Assembly (NCBI GenBank): GCA_007258455.2
Contig: VDFB02344353.1
Span: forward strand, 1 to 64,000
Source of the DNA: Sequoia sempervirens
Lineage: Eukaryota; Streptophyta; Pinopsida; Cupressales; Cupressaceae
DNA length: 64,000 nucleotides
Reading direction: 5' to 3'
Numbering within the stretch: position 1 is the stretch's first letter; the number at the start of each line of letters is the position of its first letter. The notes under the pieces are model-generated. The model had not been told where the DNA came from. It was given only the letters and a program-made list of their open reading frames with translations, and did not search any database. This document shows, piece by piece, positions 47,638-61,492 of this stretch. The translations under genes and the position numbers were made by a program.

Positions 47638-50498
47638 CTACCACTATCTGAAACAAGATTTAATCTAAGAATCATACAAAAAACTTCAATCTGGACATAA
47701 AATATTCAATAAAAAGAGGTTGCAAAAATTATATGTAAATATATAAATGATTGGGAAGCTTGTACAGATTTCACAGTCATTCCAGTAAATTTTGCACAAC
47801 AAGCACTTCAAATACAAAGATTTTATACAGTAGTTTTCAAGAATGAATTCAATCTTTCCACAATACAACCATCTTTCACACACTTTGAAAATTAAATGCA
47901 TTGGAAGAGATTTAAAAACCTAGAAAAATTACCTTCAGTTGAGACTCCTTTCTTCTTCTTCTTCTCTCGTCCTTTTCTCCCTTCGAATTTGATTTCTGAA
48001 GAATCTTCCTCTTATTTTCTTTTCTTTTCTCCTGTATTCTTCTTCTTATTTCCACTATTTCTATTCTACTGAAATCTAAAACATCTATTGGTAGCCATTT
48101 TCAGTTATACTTGCAGAGCAATTCAAGAAGAATATCAAACAGTTGTGTTTTCTCCTTATTAATTTCCTCTTTTTAAAGATTTTCACTTCCATTCCCGAAA
48201 CCTAATCTTGAAAAGAATAAATATTAAAAAAAAAATTGTTTCCATGCATGTTATTTTCTTGATAAATAATAAAAATAATTTCTATTTTAGTTACAACTAA
48301 ATACTTATCTTTCGTAAATAGTTAGAAAATACTATTTCTAAATTACAAAAGAAAATATTTACCCTTAATGAACAATAAATAAATATCATTTAATTACAAG
48401 ATAAATATTTATTCTAAAGTTCAATAACATTCGATTGAAAATAAAATAATTATTCAAGTTAACCATGCATAATCATTTACTTATAGATCAAAATCTATAA
48501 TTGAATTATAATTAAAATAAATTCTTTTGTTTTATTATGTTTTTATTTCTTTATTTATTTAATTTGACTAAACATTATAAAATTGCAATAATAAAACAAT
48601 CAAGCTAATTTAATTCTAAATGCATCTACACGATTCTAGGTGCTTGTGTGCGATCGAGAGGACCATTCCTGCTTTACCCTGTCAAGAAGCTAACCTCCTC
48701 TCCTTAATCACACCCTTGGTCTTCGACAACCTGCAACTCAAGTACACTCAGGCACCCATTAATAGATTAGTATATGGATAAAATCCAAATCAAGGCAATA
48801 CAATGCATTAATTCAAATATTACTATTTTATTTTGCTTCAATTTCAAAGTTAACCATATTCAACACTTTTCAATTTTTCAAAATTAAAGCAAACACCTTC
48901 ATGTTTCATCACACCAAAGATACCATAGTATTCATTATTTACTCTACCACACACATCCAATCATATGTCAAATCCACACAAAACCAAAAGCAAGAAGCAT
49001 CAGAGTTCGAGACGTGACATCCAAGGAATCTTGTGTTGGTTGTCCATCAACATAGGCGCTTTCAAAGGACCTTGGTGGTCATGTGGCTTTTGGTGATATT
49101 GTGCAAGCCCCAACTATGGAATCATCTACGACTAATCCAATAAATCCCTGGATTGAACATGTTCTGATGGGAATTAGCCAACCGGTGGGGCAGTCATCTT
49201 TACTCAAGCAGAGATGGGCTGACCTTTTCTCCTCAAAGCTTAAAGGTAAAGGCATTGTGTCTAAATCAATGTCTTTTTCTAACGTTGAAGGTGGTTTTTC
49301 CTTATCCATTTTAGACTATCTTGTGGACAAAAATATAGCTAGCATGGAATTTTTTCTAGTAGACAAGTTTCTAGGTCCTAGACCTAACATTGAGGAGGTT
49401 CGCACTTGGGTTCATAAGAAGTGGGCTCTGAAAGGTCAAATTGAGGTTTCAACTATGGCTAAACAATTTTTTTCCTTTTCCTTTTTCCTCTGATGAAGAC
49501 CTAAGAGCGGTTTTTACAAAAGGATCATGGACTTTTAGGCGTCTTACCTTGGTGTTATATCCCTAGGAACCTGGGATGGATATCTCTAAGTGCCTCTTTC
49601 ATTCAACCCTAGTGTGGGTGAAACTGTCGAACCTGACTTTGGAATATTGGGATGAAGAAGTGTTTAAGGTGGTGGCTAACTCATTTGGGCGGCTAGTTTC
49701 TATTGACGAGGCCACTCTCTCTAGAAGGTGTCTAGTTGCAACAAGATTTTGTGTTATGATTGACCAAGATGTTGTGATGCCTAAACTTTTTCACCTCAAC
49801 TCAAAGGTGGGCTACTGGAAGCAACAAATTTTCTTTGAAAATTTTCTGTTTGCTTGCTTCAAATGCAAAAAAGTGGGTCACTTGGCTAAGGACTGCCCTG
49901 CTAAGGTGGTTCCGCCCAAGGTTCCGCAAACTAAAGTTTGGAATGTTAAAAAGGCTAAGGGGACTTCGGCTTCCCTAGAGCAGGATGAGTCAGTAGCTGG
50001 CAAAGCCATGGAGGGTGAAGCTAATATTGAGGATCACTTGGTCCCTCATCCTGAGGGTGACAAAGATATTAAGAAGTCTATGGACGAGGTTGTTGGCCAG
50101 TCTATGGACCAGGATGTGGATCATGTTTCAGATACTTTGTGCTCCCATAAACATACTATTCTGGAGCCTATTGTCACCCCATCTTCTCCCATAGATCGTG
50201 CATCTGGGCTTATGCATGGAGAGGGCGCTTTGGTGGTTGCAAATACAGGGAGTAAGGATGAAGAAGGTTATATTCCAATGAGGGGAAGAAAGAATAAGTC
50301 CTCTGCTTCTCCTCCCCCTCAACCCCACAAAGGTGTTACCACAAGAAGGAGAAAAGTGGACTGTGGGTCCGAATAGAGGGGTTAGGGGAGACTTTCTCTA
50401 CAGAAAAGCAGGGAGAGGGATTGCAAGCGGGATATTACATAAGGGGTTTAGAAAACCCTCTTTGAATTGTTCTCTAAGAGCACCCCCTCCTCGTGTAA

Positions 50499-53400
50499 AT
50501 GAATATTATTTCTTGGAATATCAGGGGGTTGAATAACGTGCACAAGCAGGACCTCCTGAAGAACTTGATCTTGGACCATAAGCTGGACATTTTGCTAATT
50601 CAAGAAATGAAAATGCAAATTGATAAGTTGGAAGCTTTAAAGAATTTCTTCTTTAAGGATTGTGGCTTTCATGGGGTTAGCTTTGAGGGAGCTTCAAGCG
50701 GCATTGTTACCTTTTGGAATGTTAGGCTGATTAAAGGTATCCCGATTGCGGATGGTTTTAACCATGTGGAGATGAAGTTTATTTTGATTAGCGAGTCTTA
50801 CTCTTGGGTTATCTCCAATGTGTATGCTCCTAATATAAAGAGGGCTAGGAAAAAATTGTGGGATGACCTTGGGTGTCTTCAGACTAATTTTTTGGATAGC
50901 CCTTTGTTGGTTATGGGAGACTTCAACACTCCCCTTTGTGATAATGAGAAAGTGGGTGGATCGTAGGCCGATCCTGATAGCTGTCTAGATTTGAGAATGT
51001 TTATTGATGAAAATTCTCTTATTGATGTGAAGATGACAAAGGCCAAGTTTACTTGGTCCAACAAGCATGTCAATGCTGAAAATATTCAGGTCAAGCTAGA
51101 CAAAGCCCTGACGTTGACTTCGTGGTTTGTGGATTTTTCTTATTCCCTATCCATGATTACAAGATGTGGGTCAGACCACTTCCCTATCTCTTTTGTGGTC
51201 GATAGGATTGGGGGTAAGAAACGCTTTCCTTTTCAGTTTGAAGCTATGTGGTTGAGGGATCCTAGGTTTATGGATTGTATTAAGAAATGGTGGCAAGTGA
51301 ATATTGATGGCAGCGTGATGTTCAAAGTAGCCAAGAAGTTGACTTTTGTGAAGAGAAATCTTAAGAAATGGAATAGAGAGTCATTTGGTCATATTTTTCA
51401 CTCTAAGAATTTTATTGTTCAAAGGTTGGATAGTGTTTAGGAAGTCATTCAATCAAAGGGTTTATCGAAGGATCTCCAATTGTAGGAGGATGGTCTTCTT
51501 GCTTAGCTTCATGACATTGTTGCAAAAGAGGAAGATTTTTGGAGGCAGAGATTTCGTGCAATTTGGTTAAAGTCTAGGGACCACAACTCCAAGTTCATTC
51601 ACCTTGCTACCCTTAGGCACAAGTCGTCCAATAGGATCTCCTTTGTCATGGCTGATGGTATGTTGTTGGAGGATGAGGAGGCTATTAGGAGAGTGGCTAC
51701 TAATTTCTTTGAGCATTTGCTTAGGGATGATCTTGTGTGGGACCAAAATAGTGTGGAGGCTTTATTGGAAGTTATCCCCCATCTGGTTTCGGAGAACCTG
51801 AAGAGGGAGCTTATTGCCATCCCCTCTGCTTTGGAAATCAAGGATGCAATTTTTTGTTTTGAAGGGAATATGGCCCCTAGGCCTAATGGCCTTCCTTTTC
51901 TATTCTTCCAGTTGTGCTAGGAGATTGTAGCGGAAGATTTGATTAATGCCACTAAGGAACTCTTTGGATCTAGAAGATTACTTAGAGAGTTGAATGTGAC
52001 TTTCATTGTCTTGATCCCCAAGTGTGTTGATGCTAATAGCTTTGGTGAGTACCGACTGATCAGTCTCTATAACTCCATCTATAAAAAATTTTTGAAGGTG
52101 CTCGCCACTAGATTGTAAAAGTGTCTAATCTAATCTCAAAACATCAAAGTGGATTTGTTAAGGGACGTTAGATCTTGGACTCTATAATAAGTGTCCATGA
52201 AATTGCTCATTATCTTAATGCTAACAAGAGATCGGGCTTCTTCCTAAAACTAGATCTTCTCAAGGCATACGATAGGGTAAACTAGAGGTTCTTGATTGTA
52301 GTTTTGGAACGCTTTGGATTCTGTCAAAATTTTCTTCAACTTGTTGAACAACTCATCTCAAATCCTTCTTTTGCTATGCTAGTGAATGGTTCTCCTTCTC
52401 CTTTTTTCTAGATTTTGTGTGGCTTCAGGCAAGGAGATCCTATTTCTTCACTGCTATTCGTCTTGATGGCAGAGGCTCTCGACATAAATATCCAGAAGGA
52501 TCTTTCGACCAGGTCACTGAAGGGTCTTTCCCCCTCTTCCAGATGTGAGTCTGTTACTCATCAACAATTTGTCGATGACACTATACTGATGGGTGAATCC
52601 TTTGTTCATGAAGTCGGAATCATGAAGGGGTTGATTGAAGCTTACGAGAAGGCTTATGGACAATGTATTAATCTTCCTAAGAATCAAATTTTCTTCCTTA
52701 ACACCCCCAAAGATCTGCAATTAAAGTTTTCCAAGATTCTTTCGTGCAATAGGGGTGAGCTCCCATCTACCTACCTAGGGCTTCCTTTGTGTATTTCCAA
52801 GACTCCAAAATCTTTCTAGCTAGGTCTATTGGACAAGTTCAATAGAAACCTAGCAGGCTGGAAAGGGGTGCTTCTCAGTTAGGTGGGGAAGGTACAACTC
52901 ATTTCCTCCACTCTTTAGAATTTTCCTCTATATGCAATGATTCTTTTTAGAATCCCAGTCAAATTTGAGGAGAAAATGGAATAGATCATGAGAAGATTTT
53001 TGTGGTCGGGTGTTGAATCCAAAGCTAGAATTCCTCTTGTGGGTTGGGATTTGGTTTGCAATCCAAATAAATGGGGTGGTCTTGGCATCAAAAACTTAAA
53101 AGCATTCAATAAGGCATTGTTGTCGAAGAATGTTTTGAGGCTCCTCAATGGGGAAGCTCGTTGGGCCCATCTAGCTAGAAACAAATATTTTCATGGCTTT
53201 GGGAGAACCTAGAATATGCTAACTTCTGATGATATCCCTTCCGGTTTTTGTTTTTGGAGAAATATCATACCTTGTAGGGACTTGATTGCTAATGGTGTCA
53301 GGTGCCTGTTGGGTGATGGTACCAAAATTCTTTTTTGGGAGGATGCTTGGTGTGATTTTAAACATTTAATCAATTTCCCCTGGGCCCCTCCTATTGTTCC

Positions 53401-54732
53401 TATTTGCAAATGTCTCTTTGGCATTAGGGTGGCTAACTATTTTCAAAATGGGGAGTGGAAGAATTTCCAGGATTGGGACTCGTCGTTGAAGGTTTTAAGG
53501 ATTTCTTGTGCAATGTTTGTATCCCCATTTTTCCTAGACCGAATAGGGTTGTTTGGGCTCCTTGTGTTAATGGTAAATTTTATGTGGCATCTGCTTTTGT
53601 TAATTCATTGAAAAAGCCTAATTCTTTTCCTTTTTAGGGGAAATTATGGAACAAGATGTTGATCCCCAAGGTGAATGTATTATTTTGGCTGCTCATGCAA
53701 GATAAAGTTTTAACATAGGATAATCTATGTAAAAGGGGATTTGCAATTCCAAATAGATGTGTTCTTTGTGAAGCTGATGCTAAGAGTGCTTTCCATATCT
53801 TCCTTGGGTGTGAATTTTCCTCTCTTCTATGGAGTAAATTTCTTGGTCTATGGAATCTAGATTGGGTTTTCCCAGAATCCCTTGGTAATTTTGTTGACCA
53901 GTGGAAGTGTCCCCCCACCTCCTCTACTCTTCAATGGCTTTGGGATCTTATGGCCTCACATATTGTGTGGGGAATATGGAAAGAACACAACAACAAAATC
54001 TTTTGTGACTCTAGACTCAAAGTTAGTAGTCTTTTCATCAAGATTCGTTGGACGATCTTGGAGAATTTCGCTCTCATTGGGTATGAGTCACCTCATTGTG
54101 CCCCTTTTGCTTGCTTGGTTGGGTATGACTTATTGGTGATTTCTAATTGGAAGATCCCCTTTGTTCCTTCTAAGATCTCTAAGTCCGGCTTAAGTGCTAG
54201 ATTGAGCACTAAGTGGAGGTCAGCGCCTTCAAGGTGGGTTAAAAGTTAATTTTGATGGGGCAGCTAAGGGTAACCCTAGGCCTGCAGGTTGTGGGGGGGT
54301 GTTGAGGATTGAGGATGGTAGGCTCTTAGGTGTGGTGGCACTCCCATTGGGAAATCAAACAAATCACTATGCTGAGGCGAAAGCTGTGTTTATAAGCATT
54401 AAATATGTTGTGGACAGGGGCTACTCTAAAATATGGGTAGAAGGTGACTCTTTAAACATCATCAATTATCTACGTGGCACCCATAAGCCCAACTGAAATG
54501 TTGATCAATTAATAAAGGATATTATAATCATGTTATATTCTTGTGAAGAGATCTGCGTATCTCACATTTTTCGAGAAGGTAATGTATTGGTGGATTTTTT
54601 TTCAATGAGGCTGTCAGGTTGAATGAGTATCATGTGTGGGGGGAAGGCTCTCTCCTTCTCGAGAAAGCTAGGGTCTTAATGAGAAATGATGGTTTTGGCT
54701 TAGCCTATGCAGTGTTGTCATTTAATCTTTAG
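50499..54732 (+). pseudogene. LINE ORF2: endonuclease, RT, zinc finger, RNase H
   Basis: APE-type endonuclease: MNIISWNIRGLNN, LIQEMKM, SNVYAPN, GDFNTPLCDNEKVGG, FTWSN, SDHFPISF (50499-51200). RT: LIPK (52020), YRLISLYNSIYK, SGFVKGR, KAYDRVN (52270), GFRQGDPISSLLF (52420), catalytic QFVDD (52565-52579), STYLGLPL. Zinc-finger RVT region: RCVLCEADAKSAFHIFLGC (about 53757-53813). RNase H: VNFDGAAKGNP with acidic residues encoded at 54254, 54374 and 54446. About 14 in-frame TAG stops but only one or two TAA and one TGA; frameshifts near 52140, 53500 and 54595. It would nick target DNA and reverse-transcribe the element; now inactive. Confidence 0.92.
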
Positions 54733-54840
54733 TACCAATTCCTGACTCACACGCTTTGTAGGTTTTGTTTGGCTTGTTGGCTTGTTGGCTATCAAACGAG
54801 TGGTAATTGCAAGGGTTTTCTACTTCTAGTTTTTGAGGAA

Positions 54841-56654
54841 ATGGGAGGTGACAGGAGCATAATTGAGCCGCATTCTTATGTGAGCCTGAGGAAGAAGAAG
54901 AAAATTTGGAGGATTCTCTAGCATGGGAATTTTACGTTGTTCTTAGAAAGATTGCATGGGCATGACCTGAATGCTTTAGCGGAGTTTGTTTCTTGTTAGC
55001 ATAACCGCAAACTTCAGATAAAGGGCATGGTAGTTGACATCAATGAGGATTTGATTGCTACTGTGACTGGGTTGCCAATGGTTGGTCATAAGTTCTATAA
55101 GGATAAGAAGAGTAATGAGGAAGCAATGACTCGATTCTTCAAATATGATGAACGGAAAAAACTTATCAAAATGGAAAGTTGGGGCTATGAGTGAAAGTCT
55201 CTCAAGAAGGTTTGGGCGAATATTACGGAGGTGATAATGCGGTATGTTGCTTTGGAAGGAAAGTTCACTGCAATCCTTGGCCATCATTTTACTCTTTTAA
55301 ACCATTTTAGACATGGGTTGTTCATTTCCTTTCCATTTTTTCTATTGTCCTCCATGGAGGTCTCTGTTTATGCTCACTTAAAAAATAGGAGGGCTTCGGT
55401 CCTCCATGAGGGTCTCATTCTTTTAATCATGGAGCATGTTAAAGCCCTTGTCGCTACCCCTACAATTAAGGGTAAGGAGAAGATTTTGAGTAAAGCTTCT
55501 GGCTCTTCTAGCCCGGATACCAACATTGCTAAGGAAGAGGAGTGGAATGAAGAGGACAAGGATGGGTCCCAAGCCCTTGTGGCTACCTCCTCGAAAAAGA
55601 GGAAGAAGGGTAACCTTAAAAGCAACCGAGTAGCTAAGCACCTTATTTTGAATGAGTTAGATTCCCAATATGATAGTGAGGATACGAAGGCAGGCTTTGG
55701 CGATTCCACACCCAAGAATGAAGATTTGAACGTTGGCTAGGGAGACACTGAGGTTGGTGGTAAAGAAGAGGGACTAGAGGAGAATGTGATGACAACAGAG
55801 GCTAAGGATAAGCTGAGAAGGGTTTCCAAACGCATTGCCAAGTTGAAGAACCAGGCCTCAAAAGATATGGCTAAGGACACCACAGTGCTCTATGAGGAGA
55901 AGACTTCTATAGAGAAGGCGGTGGAAATCAATGACTCCTTGGTTTGTAGCTCTCCCAATGTGGTTCTGGAGGGGGGGAATAAGGTTTAGGAGGAGGATGT
56001 TGAGCAAAAGCATACGAAGTCGGAGCCTCTAAAGGTAAATCCCCTTTCTAAGGACTTTTCCTATCTCAATGATGATTCCACCTCTATGTTTGAGCTTCTT
56101 AACATGGCAAGGGCAAGGGCCACTAGCACTTTCAAATTAGCAAAATGGACTCTTCAGGAGTTTAATAAGGTAAACATTAAAATAAGGGGTTTGAAGCATA
56201 ATTTGAAGAATATTCTAAAAGGCTCGACTTTGGATATTCTAATTGACAAAATTGTGGATTTTGAGGGTTCATACCATGATTTCAAATCCCTGTGTGAAGA
56301 GTGCTTGGCTAGTTTAGAAGCCAAGATATTGGATACTAATGCGGATATAAAGAAGCTTCTCTATGCTTGTCACATTTCAATGAAGAATAGTGCACTCTTT
56401 GGAAGTTTTTGTTTCATAAAATTAGTGAGCTTAGGGTGGACCAACTATATTTTTTTGAGTTAATGGAGAAGGAACACTCGGCCAAAGGTAAAGGGAAAAA
56501 AGGTGTGAAAGATGATAGTAAAGGCCATGTTGCTAGAGGGTCAGCTGACTGGAAGAAGTCCTTAGAAGCAAAGAAAAAGGAGTTGCTGGACATGATTGAA
56601 ATGCATAGTATCCAAGAGCTTGAGGTGGCCAACACCTTAAGCAGTATGAAATAG
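54841..56654 (+). pseudogene. LINE ORF3, about 600 codons, unknown function
   Basis: Starts at ATG 54841, 108 bases after ORF2. One frame runs to about 56400 with stops at 54919, 54997 and 55738 (TAG), 55192 (TGA) and 55987 (TAG). A single frameshift near 56400 then leads to a TAG end at 56652. The N-terminal 200 residues look globular (LHGHDLNALAEFVSC, MVVDINEDLIATVTGLPMVG, EVIMRYVALEGKFTAILGHH). Residues about 200-390 are Lys/Glu/Asp/Ser-rich. The C-terminus is helical (STLDILIDKIVDFEGSYHDF, KKSLEAKKKELLDMIEMHS). The N-terminal part faintly recalls the 'putative plant transposon protein' domain of plant databases, but I cannot confirm that. Its decay matches that of ORF2, so both were in the element when it inserted. 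Confidence 0.75.
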
Positions 56655-56939
56655 TGTCCTGTTTGTCTATTTGTTTATTTTTTGTGTGTTTTTTTGTTGT
56701 TGTGTCTCAGTTTCTTTCCTGTTGTTTTGTCGTTTTGTTGTTGTTGAATGCTATTGATAGTTTACTCTTTTATCTTTTGAGCATCATTTTGTATCTTTTT
56801 ATGTTTTGGGTTTTGGGTTGCTACTAGTGTTTTACCATAGTATCTCTTTAGCAACATTTTGTATCATAAGTTGTAAAGGGTTTTGGGTCCCTTCAAAACC
56901 TGTTTTCCCCTTATAATAAAAACTTTTGGTATTTATAAA
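56655..56939 (+). terminator. LINE 3' untranslated region, tail and right TSD
   Basis: T/G-rich sequence with AACATTTTGTATCATAAG, GGGTTTTGGGTCCCTTC and TTATAATAAA, then the TSD copy 56921-56939 (AACTTTTGGTATTTATAAA). A similar phrase occurs in the truncated LINE tail inside the integrase relic at 62194-62409. Confidence 0.7.
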
Positions 56940-58330
56940 TACCTAATCTTTATTTACTTAGACCATTTCATATCCCATCCAAAAATTAATTAAATTTCTA
57001 TATATATTGAATTCACTATTTTGTCCAATTTTAATTAGTCATTTAATCAATCAATTAAACCTAGTCCTAATTATTTGCACATGCTTGACCAATGATTAGT
57101 CAAGGCTTATTTGGCTATTTCCCTATGTAGACCCACTTGACATGATGTGTACATTTTGTCATAAATTAGGGCATGGGAAAATCTTCTATTCTTCCAAACC
57201 CTTATTGTTTAGTTCCTCCTGGGAGTACTTGAGACATGAGACTTGCTTAATTTTAATTTCACACATGTACTTGAGGCATGGAAAGACTCCAAAAGTCCAT
57301 TTTTGGAGATACTTCCAATGTACCTCAAGATCGTCACATTCACCTTTTCGAAAAATGTATCTCCCGCCATTTATCCTCCATCCTCAACAATCCAAGTGTG
57401 CCATTTTTTATCTCCCCATCCTCCAAGGTGTCTCATGCAATATGAGCCCTTGATATTCATATTCAATCCCCATCCTCCATCACTTGGACCTAGATTCTAT
57501 AAATTGCTCGAGCCCTGTCAACATTTCATAAGTAACTATTTGAATGTAATGTTATGATGTTGCCTTAAGCACTTGCCATATGAAAATAAATTTATCATTT
57601 AATCAAGTCTTTAGGCACATCCACCTCATGTTGGTGTAACAAGGAGACATAGCCAAGGTACAATCAAATGATTTTATTTTGTTTTTTATCTTCTTAAGCC
57701 TTAACTTGAGTGTTGCATTTGATGGTAAATTGAGTGGTTTAAAATAGTTTATATTGTTCTTTTATCTTCACTTTTTTATGCACACATCTTTAGCACACCT
57801 GATGGGATACACATCCCTATTACTAATCCATTTTGTGTGTTTTTAAGTGTTTTCCAATTGTAAGTTACAATTTAGTGTCTGTGTCACATTTTGTAGTAGT
57901 TTCATCAGACACATTATCTAACACATTTTCATTAATTTTTAGCCATTAAAATTTACATTTTTTTTTTAGGAAATTGGTTTTACAAGGTGTCATAATACTC
58001 AATTGAACTCACTTTTTTTTTCTTTGTAGGACTAATAAGTTGTTTTCACAGGTTCTTATCGCCTTTGACATTGTCAACATAAAACGACGTATTTGTTCAT
58101 GTTTCAATGATACGTTACATAACATGATGTATGCATTTTACACTTCAAATCAATTTTTTTTACCGTTTTCCCTAAATTCTAACTCTTATTGTAAAAAAAT
58201 ATTATATGATTTTAACATATACACAATGTTTCTAGGTATATACATAGTTGGATTTGATATATATATATGTACAATTATTTTGATAGACACAAGAATTTTA
58301 TAATGAAAAATATCCTGAAGTCATTCCAAA
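56940..58330. other. No gene recognised
   Basis: AT-rich. Short open frames (57142-57557, 58040-58303) overlap in different frames, lack recognisable motifs and are treated as chance. Confidence 0.4.
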
Positions 58331-58334
58331 CCAC

Positions 58335-58740
58335 CTATAATTTTCCCAAAACACTAATTATAATTCCCAAGCCACACCTTTCTAACCCAATATTGGGGGT
58401 TTATAGCCTAAACTGCCAATTATAATGCCCAAACCACACCTTTCTAACCCAATATTGTGGGTTTATAGCCTAAACCACCAGTTCATAGCTAATACCACAC
58501 CTTTCTAACATAATACTATGGATTTATAGTTAAACACATTGATTCATATAAAAATAACAAACATATTATAGTTAAAGTGCCATTCCATAGCCAAATACCA
58601 CAAATTTACAATTAAAACCACTGATTCATAGCTAAAAACCACAAGTTTTTTTTTTGGTTAAAAACCACCATTTTCATTAACAATCACCACATATAACTTG
58701 AAACCATTGGTATTTTTGTTAAAAATTACCCTTTTGTGAA
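58335..58740. repeat. 61-62-bp minisatellite, decaying rightward
   Basis: CCACACCTTTCTAACCCAAT recurs at 58372, 58434 and (as CATAAT) 58495, followed by GGTTTATAGCCTAAACC and ATTCATAGCTAA-type phrases that persist in shorter form to about 58740. Confidence 0.75.
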
Positions 58741-59227
58741 CTTCTACTATAAAGCCTACATATAAAACAACCCAAAGGTCAAGGTGGTGTGCTTTGACTG
58801 AGTAGGATGTCACAAATTCTCACATTAGGTGTTTACATACAAATGCTCAATGAAGAACAACAAAAGTTGTAGATGCAAGAATTTCAAGATAGAAATGAAA
58901 TGAGATGAAAGTAAGGGAAGTGGAATAAGATGTAAAATAGAAATAAATTTAGATATTAAAAATTTAAAGAGAGATAAAGAAGTAGAAAGTTATATATGAA
59001 AATCCTATGTTACATAGGGAGAAGGAGGTTCAAAAGGAGTAGAAAAATATTGAATAACTAAAAATGACTAAAATGATAGTTGATCAAGCACAAAGTTTTA
59101 AGTTCATTATCAAACTTCTCTACCTCTCCAACGTCTAATTCTAATGGATATATTTGATATTTGAATTCCCACTTTGGCAACTCTAAGCAACTTACAAGTA
59201 AAGTGTAACCCTACCACCTCAAATGAG

Positions 59228-59775
59228 TTACAAGTAAAGTAGTAAGTGTCGCACGATGGCTCCTGTGCACGTGTTATAATCAACGTCAATTCTCTTGCAT
59301 GATTTGCATGAAAAAAAGCATTATCTTTTTGATATGACAACCCAAGCTCTCAAAACCCAATGCATTTTCTACGGTTCAGCTCCCAAAATATAACAGAATC
59401 TGCAGAATGACTTGTAACTTACGTTTATCATAACTATAACTTAAATGGCTGAGATCTCAAACCCAGATGCTGCTGCTGATCTTTTCTTGAAGCCACCCAC
59501 AATCATACAGAATTAAAAAGGATGTGACAGGGCAGTGTAGATGTATAAGTGTTTGAAAATATTATAACAGACTTCCTGCAGCTCAATCCCATTAAACTGA
59601 GAACTCCAAATTCTACAAGTAACTGTCGTCCAAGAGACTCCCAACCATTAACTGTACCTCTTACATCTTTTTATCAAGAGTGCAATACGTGGAAATGAGA
59701 GCTGGTCATATGACTTGAAAAAGCACTTAAACTGAGTACCAGCATTTGTATTTGACATCTTATTAATGGTCTTTA
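59228..59775. repeat. R2 conserved block, copy F
   Basis: Nearly full copy of 10556-11060, in the same orientation and with few substitutions. It keeps GTGCACGTGTTATAATCAAC, AACAGAATCTGCAGAATGAC, ACTGTCGTCCAAGAGACTCC and GCAATACGTGGAAATGAGAG. Ends abruptly near 59775. It is not flanked by LTR-R1 or the palindromic minisatellite here. 59776-60330 shows no feature. Confidence 0.8.
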
Positions 59776-60330
59776 GTCAATATTTTTTTTGGAGTTGATC
59801 ATTTAGATTTTATTATTATCAACATTCAATATCTCTTGTTTTTATATTCTTGATGATGGATTATGGAATGTGATTCTAAATGTTGGTAATAAAATCTAAT
59901 TAACCCCCGTGAAAAGAATTTTAATCAAACTTGGAATTTTTACAATTGTTGCAAGGCAGGTATTCCAAACAGTTGGCATACCTGTTAGTCTGAAATAATC
60001 TTCATCTTGTTTTGAAATGATATTATAAACTAACACCATAATTTTCACTTTCTCATGCTCATGGTAGTTATAAATTCATTTTTATAAAATTCATGGCACC
60101 AAAAATATCACAAAAATATTATTTATATATAACTTTATTTTACTGTTGCAATATTGCAATCACAGAATTTTACCAACAACCAAACAAAATATTCAACATT
60201 AAATTACCAAATGCTGGCCTTTAATGAAGAATTGTCAACTTATATGACTACATGATGCCAACAACCAATTAATGCATGGTCGGATAATCAATATTATTGA
60301 AGCTTAATAATAGACATTGTACACTGACTA

Positions 60331-60412
60331 CAGCGGTTCCTTCAATAAGTCCATCTTGTGGTCAAATATAAACATGGTGTGACAAACAAGGTTGATATGT
60401 TGTCTAGACCAT
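60331..60412 (+). pseudogene. Ty3 RNase H C-terminal fragment
   Basis: Reads LQRFLQ, stop, then VHLVVKYKHGVTNKVDMLSR and a proline: the conserved end of the Ty3 RNase H domain (YKxGxxNxVADxLSRP) with the Ala lost. The SRP codons lie in an 11-base sequence that reappears at 61627, where the element continues. Confidence 0.75.
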
Positions 60413-61448
60413 TGTTTAGAAACTCAGCAAGTACTCACTTGAAGATTTTGCTTGTGAGTAAACACACGAAAAACTCGACACGAGTTTTAGCATAAATTGT
60501 GGTGGTTTTCTAGGGAAAAACACCAAAAAATCAAACCTTCTCGCCAGAAATTGTGTTGCAAAAAAAGTAAAACTCACATAGCATTTTTAGTTAAAATGGG
60601 ATGTGATTTTCTTGCTTTCATTTTTTTGGGGACAACTAATCAACAACTGTAAAGCCTGTCCCAAAACTGAAATTAACTCCATTTCATTAATCAAAGTTAA
60701 AAAATCAGACTTAGTCTTCAATTCTTTCCTATGTGAATTTATCAAAGTGAAATGAGCACAGAAAATGACTTTTGACAAAGTTTAAAACCTTACTATGTTT
60801 CAAATTGTCTATATATTTTGCTCTTACTCAAACTCAATCCATTTAAGGTCATTTGAGATTCTTTAAAATGCCCAAAGAATCTTGTCACTATGACATAGAG
60901 CTGATATGACAAGCCCAACGCATGGTTTCATATACATTTCATCATGGCTCTTATACCTTCACATCATGGTCCTGCCTACTCTATGATCCTACACTATACA
61001 TGAATGCTTCCCAATGATGAGCTTTTCAAATACAAAAGGTCAGATGCTTCCAATTTTTTCTCTTTAGGTTCTAAGGAATAAAAAACATAGAGTTATTCAC
61101 ACAAAGGTACACATAGGACGTTTTCAGAAAAAGATATGTGGTGCATCTAAATTCTGAATACAAAGATTATAAATATCCAAAAACTTTACATGATATTCTG
61201 TTTGAGTGTTAAAAATCTAAAATGTTCAAGATAAATAATTTTAAAATTTCACAAGTTAAAAAGAATCAAGAGTATTTATTTTTAATTAAAACTAGTTTTA
61301 TGGATGTACCAGAGATGTAGGGAGACTTCAAAAGGTGCATTGAAGATGCTTGGAATATGAAAGATGGATATTCAAACTTGTAGTTCACATGTATTGAAAC
61401 TTTGAACTCTTTTTCTTTTGTCTATGAAGTATCTTGAACTCTAATTTT

Positions 61449-61492
<44 letters not shown>

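Noticed and set aside
57142..57557. Two overlapping 100-residue ORFs
   Set aside because: Overlapping frames with no motif, ordinary codon drift and no repeat partner in the window.
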